In this document: positions 9,263 to 19,198 of the stretch, piece after piece
Numbering within the stretch: position 1 is the stretch's first letter
Layout: every line of letters starts with the position of its first letter
Assembly (NCBI RefSeq): GCF_049446155.1
Contig: NZ_JBMSEE010000001.1
Coordinates: forward strand, 558,001 to 622,000
DNA length: 64,000 bases
Direction of reading: 5' to 3'
Origin: Rivibacter sp049446155
Lineage (GTDB): Bacteria; Pseudomonadota; Gammaproteobacteria; Burkholderiales; Burkholderiaceae_C
Translations under genes and position numbers: made by a program
Notes under the pieces: model-generated
What the model was told of the DNA's origin: nothing
The model's database searches: none
The model's input: the letters and a program-made list of their open reading frames with translations, nothing else

Positions 9263-9853
9263 TCAGAGGCTCAGCAGGTGCTGGCGGTAATACGCCAGCT
9301 CGTCGATCGACTCGTGGATGTCGGCCAGCGCCGTGTGCGCCTGGGCCTTCTTGAAGCCGCTCATGATCTGCGGCTTCCAGCGCTTGGCGAGCTCCTTGAG
9401 CGTGGAGACGTCCAGGTTGCGGTAGTGGAAGAAGGCCTCCAGCGCCGGCATGTAGTTGGCGAGGAAGCGGCGGTCCTGGCAGATCGAGTTGCCGCACATC
9501 GGCGAGCCGCGCTCGCCGATGTATTGCTTCAGGAAGGCGATGGTCTGCGCCTCGGCCGCGGCTTCGTCGACGGTGGATGCGCGCACGCGCTCGGTCAGGC
9601 CGCTCTTGCCGTGCGTGCCCTTGTTCCAGGCGTCCATGCCGTCGAGCACTTCGTCGCTCTGGTGGATCGCGAAGACCGGCCCCTCGACGCGCACGGTGAG
9701 TTGCGGGTCGGTCACCACGACGGCGATCTCGATGATGCGGTCGCGGTCGGGGTAGAGACCGGTCATCTCGAGGTCGATCCAGACCAGGTTCTGGTCGCTC
9801 TTGGCCAGCGTCGGGGCGGCCGCCGTCGCGGCGTCGGGAGTGGGCGTGCTCAT
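9263..9853 (-). CDS. orn: Oligoribonuclease
   Basis: A 3'-5' exoribonuclease of the DEDDh family that finishes mRNA decay by degrading di- to pentanucleotides and also clears pGpG from c-di-GMP breakdown. Signatures are LVWIDLEMTGLYPDRDRIIEIA (first Asp and Glu), CGNSICQDRRFL, and HTALADIHESIDELAYYR near the C-terminus. At 196 residues it is slightly longer than the usual 180-185 because of a short Ala-rich N-terminal tail (about 15 residues), so an internal start is possible. It is divergent from the M48 protease gene across 59 bases. Confidence 0.97.
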   Translation of the reverse strand: MSTPTPDAATAAAPTLAKSDQNLVWIDLEMTGLYPDRDRIIEIAVVVTDPQLTVRVEGPVFAIHQSDEVLDGMDAWNKGTHGKSGLTERVRASTVDEAAAEAQTIAFLKQYIGERGSPMCGNSICQDRRFLANYMPALEAFFHYRNLDVSTLKELAKRWKPQIMSGFKKAQAHTALADIHESIDELAYYRQHLLSL

Positions 9854-9912
9854 CGGGAATCCTTTCGACCGCCATTGTCGGCGACTTGGATCGGCGACTT
9901 ACACTGACCGGC

Positions 9913-11181
9913 ATGACTCCCTTGGCCCTGAGTGCGCTGTTCGGCGCCTTCCTGTTGGCGTCGCTCGCGGTCAAGTTGTGGCTGGCGAGCCGCCAGATCC
10001 GGCACGTCGCGCGCCATCGCGACGCGGTGCCGGCGCCTTTCGCCGAAACGGTCAGCCTGGCCGCCCACCAGCGCGCGGCCGACTACACGATCGCCAAGCT
10101 GCGCTTCGGCCTCGTGCAGACCGCGTTCTCGACCGCCGTGCTGCTCGGCTGGACCTTGCTCGGCGGCCTGGGCGCGCTCGACGCCTGGCTGCGCGACGCC
10201 TTCGGCCTGGGGCCGCTGACGCACCAGCTGGCACTCGTCGGCGCCTTCGCGCTGATCGGCGCGCTGATCGAGCTGCCGCTCGAGGCCTGGAACACGTTCC
10301 GGCTCGAGCAGGCGCACGGCTTCAATCGCATGACCCCGAGGCTGTGGCTGGCCGACCAGCTCAAGGGCCTGGTGGTCGGCGTGCTGCTCGGCGGCCCGCT
10401 CGCGGCGCTGGTGCTGTGGCTGATGGGCAGCGCCGGCAGCGCATGGTGGCTGTGGGCGTGGGGCGCGTGGGTCGGCTTCAACCTGCTGGTGCTGGTGCTC
10501 TACCCGACCGTGATCGCGCCCTGGTTCAACAAGTTCAAGCCGCTCGAGGACGAGGCGCTGAAGGCGCGCGTCGAGGCGCTGATGGCGCGCTGCGGCTTCG
10601 CGGCCAAGGGCTTGTTCGTGATGGACGGCAGCCGCCGTTCGGCACACGCCAACGCCTACTTCACCGGCTTCGGCGCCGCCAAGCGCGTGGTGTTCTTCGA
10701 CACGCTGCTGGCCAAGCTCTCGCCGGGCGAGGTGGAGGCGGTGCTGGCGCACGAGCTGGGCCACTTCAAGCGCCGCCACGTGGTCAAGCGCATCGCGGCG
10801 ATGTTCGCGCTGTCGGGACTGGGCCTGGCGCTGCTCGGATGGCTGGCGCAGCAGAGCTGGTTCTACCTGGGCCTGGGCGTCGCGCCTTCGCTGGTGGCGC
10901 CGAACGACGCGCTCGCGCTGCTGCTGTTCCTGCTCGTGGGCCCCGTGTTCACCTTCTTTGTCGCGCCGTTGTTCGCCGCGCTGTCGCGCCGCCATGAGTA
11001 CGAAGCCGACGCCTATGCCTGCGCGCAGACGCGCCCGGACGACCTGGCCCACGCGCTGCTCAAGCTCTACGAGGACAACGCCGCGACGCTGACGCCCGAC
11101 CGGCTCTACGTGCGCTTCTACTACTCGCACCCGCCGGCCATCGAGCGCCTGGCCGCGATGCGTTCGCTGGGCGCCGCGTGA
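9913..11181 (+). CDS. M48-family membrane metalloprotease, Ste24/CAAX-protease-1 type
   Basis: A 422-residue integral-membrane zinc protease with about seven hydrophobic segments. The zinc motif HELGH has His280, Glu281 and His284, and the third ligand is Glu364 in the HEYEADAYA motif. The Ste24-type N-terminal peptidase region (about residues 25-205) precedes the M48 catalytic domain. Bacterial members are thought to take part in membrane-protein quality control, and bacteria lack the CAAX prenylation substrate. Its TGA overlaps the GTG start of rsgA by three bases (GTGA), so the two genes are coupled. Confidence 0.93.
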   Translation: MTPLALSALFGAFLLASLAVKLWLASRQIRHVARHRDAVPAPFAETVSLAAHQRAADYTIAKLRFGLVQTAFSTAVLLGWTLLGGLGALDAWLRDAFGLGPLTHQLALVGAFALIGALIELPLEAWNTFRLEQAHGFNRMTPRLWLADQLKGLVVGVLLGGPLAALVLWLMGSAGSAWWLWAWGAWVGFNLLVLVLYPTVIAPWFNKFKPLEDEALKARVEALMARCGFAAKGLFVMDGSRRSAHANAYFTGFGAAKRVVFFDTLLAKLSPGEVEAVLAHELGHFKRRHVVKRIAAMFALSGLGLALLGWLAQQSWFYLGLGVAPSLVAPNDALALLLFLLVGPVFTFFVAPLFAALSRRHEYEADAYACAQTRPDDLAHALLKLYEDNAATLTPDRLYVRFYYSHPPAIERLAAMRSLGAA

Positions 11182-12063
11182 CGACGCACGCCCCGGCCCC
11201 GGACATCGGCCTCGTGGTCGCCGGGCACGGCCGCCACTACATCGTCGAGACGCCCGAGGGCCGGCGCATCCCCTGCCACCCGCGCGGCAAGAAGAGCGAG
11301 GCCGTGGTCGGCGACCGCGTGCACTGGCGCGCGACGCACGAAGGCGCGCGCGGCGCCGCGGCCGACGATGTCGACGAAGGCGTGATCGAGAAGATCGAGC
11401 CGCGCCGCAACCTGCTGTACCGGCAGGACGAGTGGAAGACCAAGAGCTTCGCCGCCAATCTCGACCAGCTGCTGGTGTGGGTGGCAGTGGAGCCGGTGTT
11501 CAGCGAGTCTCAGCTCACGCGCGCGCTGATCGCGGCGGAGTCGGTCGGGCTCGAGGCCTGCGTGTGCCTGAACAAGACCGACCTGCCGCAGACCGACGCC
11601 CAGCGCGAGCGGCTCGCGCCCTATCGCGCCATGGGCTACACGGTGCTCGAGGGTTCACTGTCGCAGGACATCGAGGCCTGGCGCGCGACGCTGGCGCCAC
11701 GCCTGGCCGGCCGCGCGAGCCTGGTGCTCGGCCCCTCAGGCACCGGCAAGAGCACCTTGGTCAATGCGCTGGTGCCCGATGCGCGCGCGCAGGTCGGCGA
11801 GATCTCTCAGGCGCTGAACTCGGGCCGCCACACGACGACGACCACGCAGTGGTACTGGCTCGACGTCGGCGAAGGCTTCGATCGCGCGGCACTGATCGAC
11901 TCGCCGGGTTTCCAGGAGTTCGGCCTGCGCCAGCTCGAGCCGGCGCAGATCGCGCAACTGATGCCCGACCTGCGCGAGCACGCGGGCGGCTGCCGCTTCT
12001 ACAACTGCAGCCATCGCCACGAGCCCGGCTGTGCGGTGCTCGCGGCGGTGGAGCGCGGCGAGA

Positions 12064-13701
<1,638 letters not shown>

Positions 13702-14007
13702 TGCTCAGCACCGCCGGGGTCGCCGGCGGATCCGTCATGCCCGCACTGGTATGGTGGGCGGGCGTTGGCCATACATCGACCAACAGACGGCAAGCAGGAG
13801 GCGCTAGGGCCTTTGCAGGAGATCCGCGCGAATGCCGCGAATCGAGACTGGTGACGATGCTCTCAAAGCAACGGACCTCGCTGGGAGGTCCGTCGTGCGC
13901 AGTTGTTGCAGCGCAGCGGGATTGTCGCACAAAGGTCGCGCAGGCGTCGGGCCGTTCGTCCGCCGGGAGCTCAAAATGCCTCGTCGCCCCTTCGAGACCT
14001 GCACGCC
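13702..14007. other. Divergent gene-free interval between helicase and hydrolase genes
   Basis: This is 306 bases with no supported gene. It must hold the promoters of both flanking genes. The main visible structure is the 9-base-pair hairpin at 13871-13893 (listed separately). Small frames here have no family signature and overlap both flanks. Confidence 0.6.
13871..13893. promoter_or_regulatory. Perfect hairpin in helicase/hydrolase intergenic region
   Basis: ACGGACCTC and GAGGTCCGT form a perfect nine-base-pair stem around a five-base loop (GCTGG). On the minus strand the stem is followed by TGCTTTGAG, which is too T-poor for a convincing terminator. If the helicase transcript starts beyond it, the hairpin would lie in its 5' leader. 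An operator role is equally possible. Confidence 0.5.
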
Positions 14008-14976
14008 ATGCACGACTTCATCGAGCCGCTCTCGCACGGCATCCACGCGATCGACACCGGTTTCGTGCGGGCGCGCTTCGACGCCGCCTACCTGATCGTC
14101 GAGCAAGGCCGCGCGGCCTTCGTCGACGCCGGCCTCAACGACTCGGTGCCGCGCCTGCTCGCCGCGCTCGACGCGCTCGGCCTCGCGCGCGACGCCGTCG
14201 ACTGGGTCATCCCGACCCACGTGCACCTCGACCACGCGGGCGGCGCCGGCCTGCTGATGGCGCAGCTGCCGGCCGCGAAGATGGCCGTGCACCCGCGCGG
14301 CGCGCGCCACATGATCGACCCGAGCGCCCTGCTCGACGGCGCGCGCGGCGTGTACGGCGCCGACGAGGTCGCGCGCACCTACGGCGACGTGCGCCCGGTG
14401 CCGGCCGAGCGCGTGGTCGCCACCACCGACGGCATGACGATCGAGCTCGCCGGGCGGCCCCTGCAGTTCATCGACTCGCCGGGCCACGCGCGCCACCACC
14501 ACTGCATCTGGGACGCAGCCAGCCGCGGCTGGTTCACCGGCGACACCTTCGGCCTGTCCTACCCCGAGTTCGAAGCGCCCAAGGGCCGCTACCTGCTGCC
14601 GACCACGACGCCGGTGCAGTTCGAGCCCGAGGCGCTGAAGCAGTCGGTCGCGCGCATGCTCGAGCGCGAGCCGGTGTGGATGTACCCCACGCACTACGGC
14701 CGCATCGGCGGCAGCGTCGAGGAAGTGCGCCGCCTGGCCGCGCTGTTGCTCGAGCAGACCGGGGCCATGGTCGCGCTGGCCCGTCCGCTGGCCGGCGCAC
14801 CCGCTCGCCACGAGGCGCTGAAGTCGGCGCTGGGCGCGCTCTACGCGCAGCGCCTGCGCGCGCTCGGCAGCGCGCTCGACGACGCCGAGATCGCCGGGCT
14901 GCTGGCGATGGATGTCGAGCTCAACGCGCAGGGCCTGGGCGTGTGGCTGGACCGCGAGGCGCGCAGCGCGGCTTGA
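14008..14976 (+). CDS. Metallo-beta-lactamase-fold hydrolase
   Basis: A 322-residue hydrolase with the binuclear-metal motif His71-x-His73-x-Asp75-His76 (THVHLDHAGG). A downstream SPGHARHHHCIWD supplies another metal histidine, and GWFTGDTFGLSYPEF holds the bridging aspartate. The C-terminal third (about 215-322) is an additional helical region. Some relatives are glyoxalase-II-like or lactonase-like, but the substrate cannot be read from sequence. It is transcribed away from the helicase. The chemoreceptor gene follows after 86 bases. Confidence 0.9.
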   Translation: MHDFIEPLSHGIHAIDTGFVRARFDAAYLIVEQGRAAFVDAGLNDSVPRLLAALDALGLARDAVDWVIPTHVHLDHAGGAGLLMAQLPAAKMAVHPRGARHMIDPSALLDGARGVYGADEVARTYGDVRPVPAERVVATTDGMTIELAGRPLQFIDSPGHARHHHCIWDAASRGWFTGDTFGLSYPEFEAPKGRYLLPTTTPVQFEPEALKQSVARMLEREPVWMYPTHYGRIGGSVEEVRRLAALLLEQTGAMVALARPLAGAPARHEALKSALGALYAQRLRALGSALDDAEIAGLLAMDVELNAQGLGVWLDREARSAA

Positions 14977-15062
14977 TCCAGGTCAAGCCGCGCGCTCGTC
15001 GCGGTTCAGGCGCGCGCCGGGCGACCGATAGGGTGGTCGAAGGCCCCCCAATCTGGACACCC

Positions 15063-16721
15063 ATGAGAACCAACCTCCCCGTCACCCAGCGCGAACACCC
15101 TTTTCCCCGCGGCGAGGCGATCGTCTCCACGACCGACCTCAAGGGCCGCATCACCTACTGCAACCCCGGCTTCGTGGCGCTCTCGGGCTACACGCGCGAC
15201 GAGCTGCTCGGCCAGCCGCACAACCTGATTCGCCACCCCGACATGCCGGAGGAGGCGTTCCGTGACCTCTGGGCCACGGTCGCCGCCGGCCGGCCCTGGT
15301 CGGGCGTGGTGAAGAACCGCCGCAAGGACGGCGACCACTACTGGGTCTTGGCCAACGTGACGCCGCTGATGGAAGGCGGTCGGCCGGTGGGCTACATGTC
15401 GGTGCGCACCGAGGCCCCGCGGGCTGCGATCGACGCCGCCGAACGGCTCTACGCGACGATGCGCGAGGAGAAGTCGCGCGGCCACCTCGTGCATGCCTTG
15501 CGTGCCGGACGCGTGGTCGAACGAAGTCTCGCCGGCCGGGCGCGCGAGTTGCTCCACTTCGGCCTGTCAGGTCGCCTCGCTGCGGCGGCGCTTGCCCTCG
15601 CCGCGGCGGGCGTGGCCGCCGCGACTTCGTTGCCGGCGCCGGCCGCAGCGGCCGCTGCCGTGCTGGTCGGCGCGGTGGGCGGCCTCCTGCTGCACCGGTT
15701 GACGGTGGCGCCGCTGAAGCCGCTGCTGCGCTTTGCGAACCGCATGGCAGCGGGCGACCTGACGCAGGCGCTGGCCGTGCAGCGCCATGACCTGACGGGC
15801 CAGCTCGGCCAGGCCCTGAACCAGCTCGACGTGAACCTGCTGTCGATCGTGCGCGACGCGCGCACCGAGGTCGATCGCATGCGCCAGGCGACGCGGGAGA
15901 TCGTCGACGGCAACCAGGATCTCGCCGCGCGCACCGAGTCGCAGGCGGCGAGCCTCGAGGAAACGGCCGCCTCGATGGAGCAGATCACCGGCACCGTGCG
16001 CCAGAGTGCCGATGCCGCGCAGCAGGCCTCAGCGCTCGCAAGCCAGGCCATGGACGTGGCCGAGCGCGGCAGCGCCGCGGTCGGCGAACTCGCCCGCACG
16101 ATGGGGGAGATCGCGTCGTCGTCGACACGCATCGGCGAGATCGTGCAGGTCATCGACGGCATCGCCTTCCAGACCAACCTGCTCGCGCTCAACGCCGCCG
16201 TCGAGGCCGCGCGCACCGGCGAGCAGGGCCGCGGCTTCGCGGTCGTCGCGGCGGAGGTCCGCGCGCTGGCACAGCGCACGGCCGGCGCCGCCAAGGAGGT
16301 CAAGCGGCTCGTCGAGGCTTCGGCCGAGACGGTGCGCGCGGGCACCGCGCGGGCGGACGCGGCACGCCGCACGATGGACGAATCGCTCGCTGCCGCGCGC
16401 GGCGTGGGCCGGCTGATCGACGAGATCGGCGCCGGCGCGCGCGAGCAACTGCTCGGCATCACGCAGGTCAACGAGGCCGTCGCGCAGATGGACGGCATCA
16501 CGCAGCGCAATGCGGCGCTGGTACAGCAGCTCGCGGTGGCCGCGCAGGCGCTCGACGCGCAGGCCGAGGCCGTCGCGAATGCGGTGGGCGTGTTCCGCCT
16601 CGATGCGGCGGCCACGCCGATCGACGCGGTCGCCCTGCGCCGCGCCGCGCGCGATCGGCGCGCGCCGGCCCTGCGCCGCGCCGCGCGCGATCGGCGCGCG
16701 CCGGCCCTGCAGCCGGCCTGA
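15063..16721 (+). CDS. Aer-like PAS methyl-accepting chemotaxis protein
   Basis: A 552-residue chemoreceptor without a periplasmic domain. The N-terminal PAS (about 20-125, TYCNPGFVALSGYTRDELLGQPHN in part, then NRRKDGDHYWV) resembles the FAD-binding PAS of the redox/oxygen sensor Aer. A hydrophobic hairpin (about 170-218) anchors it, followed by HAMP (about 220-270) and the kinase-control domain with the conserved tip DGIAFQTNLLALNAAVEAAR. The C-terminus is odd: a 12-residue basic segment (ALRRAARDRRAP) occurs twice in tandem. It has no CheR-tethering pentapeptide. FAD binding is inferred from family only. Confidence 0.93.
   Translation: MRTNLPVTQREHPFPRGEAIVSTTDLKGRITYCNPGFVALSGYTRDELLGQPHNLIRHPDMPEEAFRDLWATVAAGRPWSGVVKNRRKDGDHYWVLANVTPLMEGGRPVGYMSVRTEAPRAAIDAAERLYATMREEKSRGHLVHALRAGRVVERSLAGRARELLHFGLSGRLAAAALALAAAGVAAATSLPAPAAAAAAVLVGAVGGLLLHRLTVAPLKPLLRFANRMAAGDLTQALAVQRHDLTGQLGQALNQLDVNLLSIVRDARTEVDRMRQATREIVDGNQDLAARTESQAASLEETAASMEQITGTVRQSADAAQQASALASQAMDVAERGSAAVGELARTMGEIASSSTRIGEIVQVIDGIAFQTNLLALNAAVEAARTGEQGRGFAVVAAEVRALAQRTAGAAKEVKRLVEASAETVRAGTARADAARRTMDESLAAARGVGRLIDEIGAGAREQLLGITQVNEAVAQMDGITQRNAALVQQLAVAAQALDAQAEAVANAVGVFRLDAAATPIDAVALRRAARDRRAPALRRAARDRRAPALQPA
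16632..16703 (+). repeat. Exact 36-bp tandem duplication at the 3' end of the chemoreceptor gene
   Basis: Units at 16632-16667 and 16668-16703 are identical, and a third partial copy (GCCCTGC) follows. The length is a multiple of three, so the frame is kept and the tail gains a second ALRRAARDRRAP. Each unit also contains CGCGCCGCGCGCGATCGGCG-type dyads, which favour slippage. Confidence 0.95.
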
Positions 16722-16747
16722 ACGGCAGGTCCTTAGAATCCGCCACG

Positions 16748-16787
16748 GACCCGCGCGCGCGCCATGCGCCGCGGGTCGTTCGTTTTT
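16748..16787 (+). terminator. Rho-independent terminator after the chemoreceptor gene
   Basis: GACCCGCG (16748-16755) pairs with CGCGGGTC (16770-16777) and is followed by GTTCGTTTTT. It lies 26 bases after the chemoreceptor stop. It also argues against an upstream ATG at 16764 as the start of the next gene, because that codon lies inside the hairpin loop. Confidence 0.8.
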
Positions 16788-16799
16788 CAGCGCATCCGG

Positions 16800-17378
16800 A
16801 TGTTCAACTTCGAAGCCCTGGCCGTCTCGACCGGCCTGGTCGCCCTGAGCGAGATCGGCGACAAGACCCAGCTCCTCGCGCTGCTGCTCGCGGCGCGCTT
16901 TCGCAAGCCGGCGCCGATCGTGCTCGGCATCCTGGTGGCCACACTGGCCAACCACGCGGCGGCCAGCGCGCTGGGCGCCTTCATCCAGTCGCAGGTGCCG
17001 GTGCAGTGGCTGCGCTGGGCGCTGGCGGCGAGCTTCTTCGCGGTGTCGCTGTGGACGCTCAAGCCCGACGAGATCGACGACGACGACGCGCCGCCGTCTC
17101 ATTCGGCGCTGGGCGTGTTCGGCATCACCGTGGTCGCGTTCTTCCTCGCCGAGATGGGCGACAAGACGCAGATCGCGACCGTGATGCTGGCCGCCAAGTA
17201 CGCCTCGCTCGTCACGGTGACCACGGGCACCACGCTGGGCATGATGCTGGCCAACGTGCCCGCGGTGTTCCTCGGCGACAAGGCGGTGAAGTTCGTCCCG
17301 CTGGCCTGGGTGCGGCGCATCGCCGCGGTGGTGTTTGCCGTGCTCGGCGTGCTCGTGCTGTTGGGCTTGGGCCTTTGA
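16800..17378 (+). CDS. GDT1/TMEM165 (UPF0016) family cation transporter
   Basis: A 192-residue inner-membrane protein with six predicted helices in two homologous halves, each carrying the family motif E-x-G-D-K-T (EIGDKTQ near residue 18 and EMGDKTQ near residue 117). Bacterial members, such as MneA of Vibrio cholerae, export Mn2+, and eukaryotic relatives move Ca2+/Mn2+. An acidic linker (DEIDDDDAPP) separates the halves. The start at 16800 is preferred to the in-frame ATG at 16764 because the latter lies inside a terminator. I looked for a yybP-ykoY manganese riboswitch upstream and saw none. The stop is one base from the convergent MFS stop. Confidence 0.93.
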   Translation: MFNFEALAVSTGLVALSEIGDKTQLLALLLAARFRKPAPIVLGILVATLANHAAASALGAFIQSQVPVQWLRWALAASFFAVSLWTLKPDEIDDDDAPPSHSALGVFGITVVAFFLAEMGDKTQIATVMLAAKYASLVTVTTGTTLGMMLANVPAVFLGDKAVKFVPLAWVRRIAAVVFAVLGVLVLLGLGL

Positions 17379-17379
17379 A

Positions 17380-18651
17380 TCACGCCGCCGCAGGCACCGC
17401 CGCCTGCGGCCGCGTCTCGCGGATCGGCAGGTGCACCAGCGCCGCGCCGACGGCGAGCACGATGTCGGCGTACCACATCCAGTCGTAGCTGCCGGTCCAC
17501 TCGAACGCCTTGCCGCCCAGCCAGGCGCCGAGGAAGCCGCCGAGCTGGTGCGCCAGCATCACGATGCCGAACAGCGTGGCCATGTTGGCGGGGCCGAAGA
17601 AGCGCGCCACGAGCCCGGCCGTCGGCGGCACCGTCGAGAGGTAGGTGAAGCCGATCACCGCGGCGAACACCAGCATCGTCGTCGGCGTCTTGGGCGCGAG
17701 CAGGAACAGCAGCACGGCCACCGCGCGCGTCGCGTAGACCAGCGCGAGCAGCGACTTCATGCGCCAGCGCCCGCCCTGGAAGCCGATCGCCCAGCCCATC
17801 GCGAAGCTGCCGGCGATGTTGAACAGGCCGATCACCGCCAGCGACCACGCGCCCACCTCGGGCGGCAGCTGGCAGGCCGCGACGACGCCCGGCAGGTGCG
17901 TCGCGATGAAGGCGACGTGGAACCCGCAGACGAAGAAGCCGGCGCACAGCAGCCGGTAGCTCGGGTCGGCCACTGCGCGGCGGATCATCGTGCCCACCTT
18001 CTCGCGCGGCGCACCGCCGGCCGCGGCCAGCGCGTTCGAGTTGCCGCGCAGCACCCAGGCCGCGGGCAGCGCGAGCAGGGTCGAGAACGCCAGCACCTGC
18101 AGCGCCGCGACCCAGCCGGCCGCGGCGGTCACGCCCTGCGCGATCGGCGCGAAGAGGAACTGGCCGAACGAGCCGCCCGCATTGACGATGCCGGTGGCCA
18201 TGCCGCGCTTCGCAGGCTCGATCAGCCGCGTGGTCGCCGCCATCAGCACCGAAGGCCCGGCCATGCCGGCGCCGCCGGCGGCCAGCACGCCGATCGCGAA
18301 GATCAGCCCGGCGGTCGAGGTCATGAACGGCACCATCGCCGTGCCCAGCGCCACCAGGATCACGCCGGCCAGCAGCACGCGCCCGGCGCCCACGCGGTCG
18401 GCCACGAGACCGGCGATCGGCTGCGTGAGGCCCCACCACAGCTGGCCAAAGGCGAACGCGAGGCTGATGCTCGCGATGCCCAGGCCGGTGTGGGTGTTGA
18501 GCGTGGGCAGGAACAGGCCCATCGACTGGCGCGCGCCCATCGTGAGCGCAAAGGTGCCGGCCGCGGCCAGCAGCACGAGCGCGAGCGGAGGCAAGGCGCG
18601 CGCGAGCGGAGGCAGTGCGCGGGCGGCGCCGGCCTTGGATACGTCAGACAT
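17380..18651 (-). CDS. Major facilitator superfamily transporter
   Basis: A 423-residue, 12-helix transporter. The loop between helices 2 and 3 reads GLVADRVGAGRVLLAG, a good match to the MFS motif A. The N-terminal tail contains a seven-residue tandem repeat (ARALPPL twice), encoded by a 21-base direct repeat at 18581-18614. The substrate is unknown. The 3' end of the MarR gene overlaps its start by eight bases, so the regulator and transporter form one unit. That arrangement suggests efflux or uptake of the ligand that MarR senses. Confidence 0.92.
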   Translation of the reverse strand: MSDVSKAGAARALPPLARALPPLALVLLAAAGTFALTMGARQSMGLFLPTLNTHTGLGIASISLAFAFGQLWWGLTQPIAGLVADRVGAGRVLLAGVILVALGTAMVPFMTSTAGLIFAIGVLAAGGAGMAGPSVLMAATTRLIEPAKRGMATGIVNAGGSFGQFLFAPIAQGVTAAAGWVAALQVLAFSTLLALPAAWVLRGNSNALAAAGGAPREKVGTMIRRAVADPSYRLLCAGFFVCGFHVAFIATHLPGVVAACQLPPEVGAWSLAVIGLFNIAGSFAMGWAIGFQGGRWRMKSLLALVYATRAVAVLLFLLAPKTPTTMLVFAAVIGFTYLSTVPPTAGLVARFFGPANMATLFGIVMLAHQLGGFLGAWLGGKAFEWTGSYDWMWYADIVLAVGAALVHLPIRETRPQAAVPAAA

Positions 18652-19141
18652 GGGTCTCTCCGTCTTGGCCGGGCGCCTCGTCCATCAGCGCCAGGCATTC
18701 GTCGATCAGGGCGTGCAGGCGCACGACGCGCGCATCGCCCAGCTGGTGGTTGAGGGCGAGCTGGGCCTGCTTCCAGGCCCGCTGCGCCTCGACTCGCTTG
18801 GCGCGGCCGGACTCGGTGGCCACCACCAGGCGACTGCGCGCGTCCTCGCCGGGCTCCAGTGCCAGCCAGCCCTGGGCGATCAGCGGCTGCAGGTTGCGCG
18901 TCAGCGTGGACGGCTCAAGCTGCATGCGCGCGGCCAGCTCGCCGGGGCGGATCGGCCCCAGCAACACAGCATGCGACAGCAGCGAGTACTGCGTGTTCTT
19001 CAGCCCCGTGGCCGCGACGTACTGGTCATAGTGCCGCGTCACGCGGCGTGAGAGCTGGCGCAGCTTGAGGTTGGTGCAGCCGCGCGGCGCGGCCGGCGAG
19101 TCGGCGGCCTGGGTCGCTGCGGTCTTGACGCGGCTTGGCAT
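18644..19141 (-). CDS. MarR-family transcriptional regulator
   Basis: A 165-residue winged-helix regulator. The core helix-turn-helix reads IRPGELAARMQLEPSTLTRNLQPLIAQGWL and is followed by the wing EDARSRLVVATESG. The start MPSRVK at 19141 is chosen because the upstream frame runs across the divergent promoter and into the thioesterase gene. Two 12-base palindromes (TTGTATCTACAA and TTGTAGCTGCAA) sit just upstream in the 57-base divergent spacer. They are likely its own operators and would place both the MFS gene and the thioesterase-glyoxalase pair under its control. Confidence 0.93.
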   Translation of the reverse strand: MPSRVKTAATQAADSPAAPRGCTNLKLRQLSRRVTRHYDQYVAATGLKNTQYSLLSHAVLLGPIRPGELAARMQLEPSTLTRNLQPLIAQGWLALEPGEDARSRLVVATESGRAKRVEAQRAWKQAQLALNHQLGDARVVRLHALIDECLALMDEAPGQDGETHV

Positions 19142-19149
19142 GGCTTTTA

Positions 19150-19176
19150 TTGTATCTACAACTTTTGTAGCTGCAA
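19150..19176. promoter_or_regulatory. Tandem palindromic operators, probable MarR binding sites
   Basis: TTGTATCTACAA (19150-19161, perfect except the central two bases) and TTGTAGCTGCAA (19165-19176, one mismatch) have centres 15 bases apart. Their inner halves also form CTACAA-CTT-TTGTAG. This is the only AT-rich patch in the 57-base spacer. It lies between the divergent starts at 19141 and 19199, just before the Shine-Dalgarno GAAGGAG of the thioesterase gene. Confidence 0.8.
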
Positions 19177-19198
19177 CCATCCCGAAGGAGACAGGGTC

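Noticed and set aside
16764..16799. Upstream ATG extending the GDT1-type gene by 12 residues
   Set aside because: The codon lies in the loop of a Rho-independent terminator, and the extension RRGSFVFQRIR does not resemble the family N-terminus.
16722..16799. yybP-ykoY manganese riboswitch before the GDT1-type transporter
   Set aside because: The gap is only 78 bases, occupied by a terminator, and the riboswitch consensus is not recognisable.
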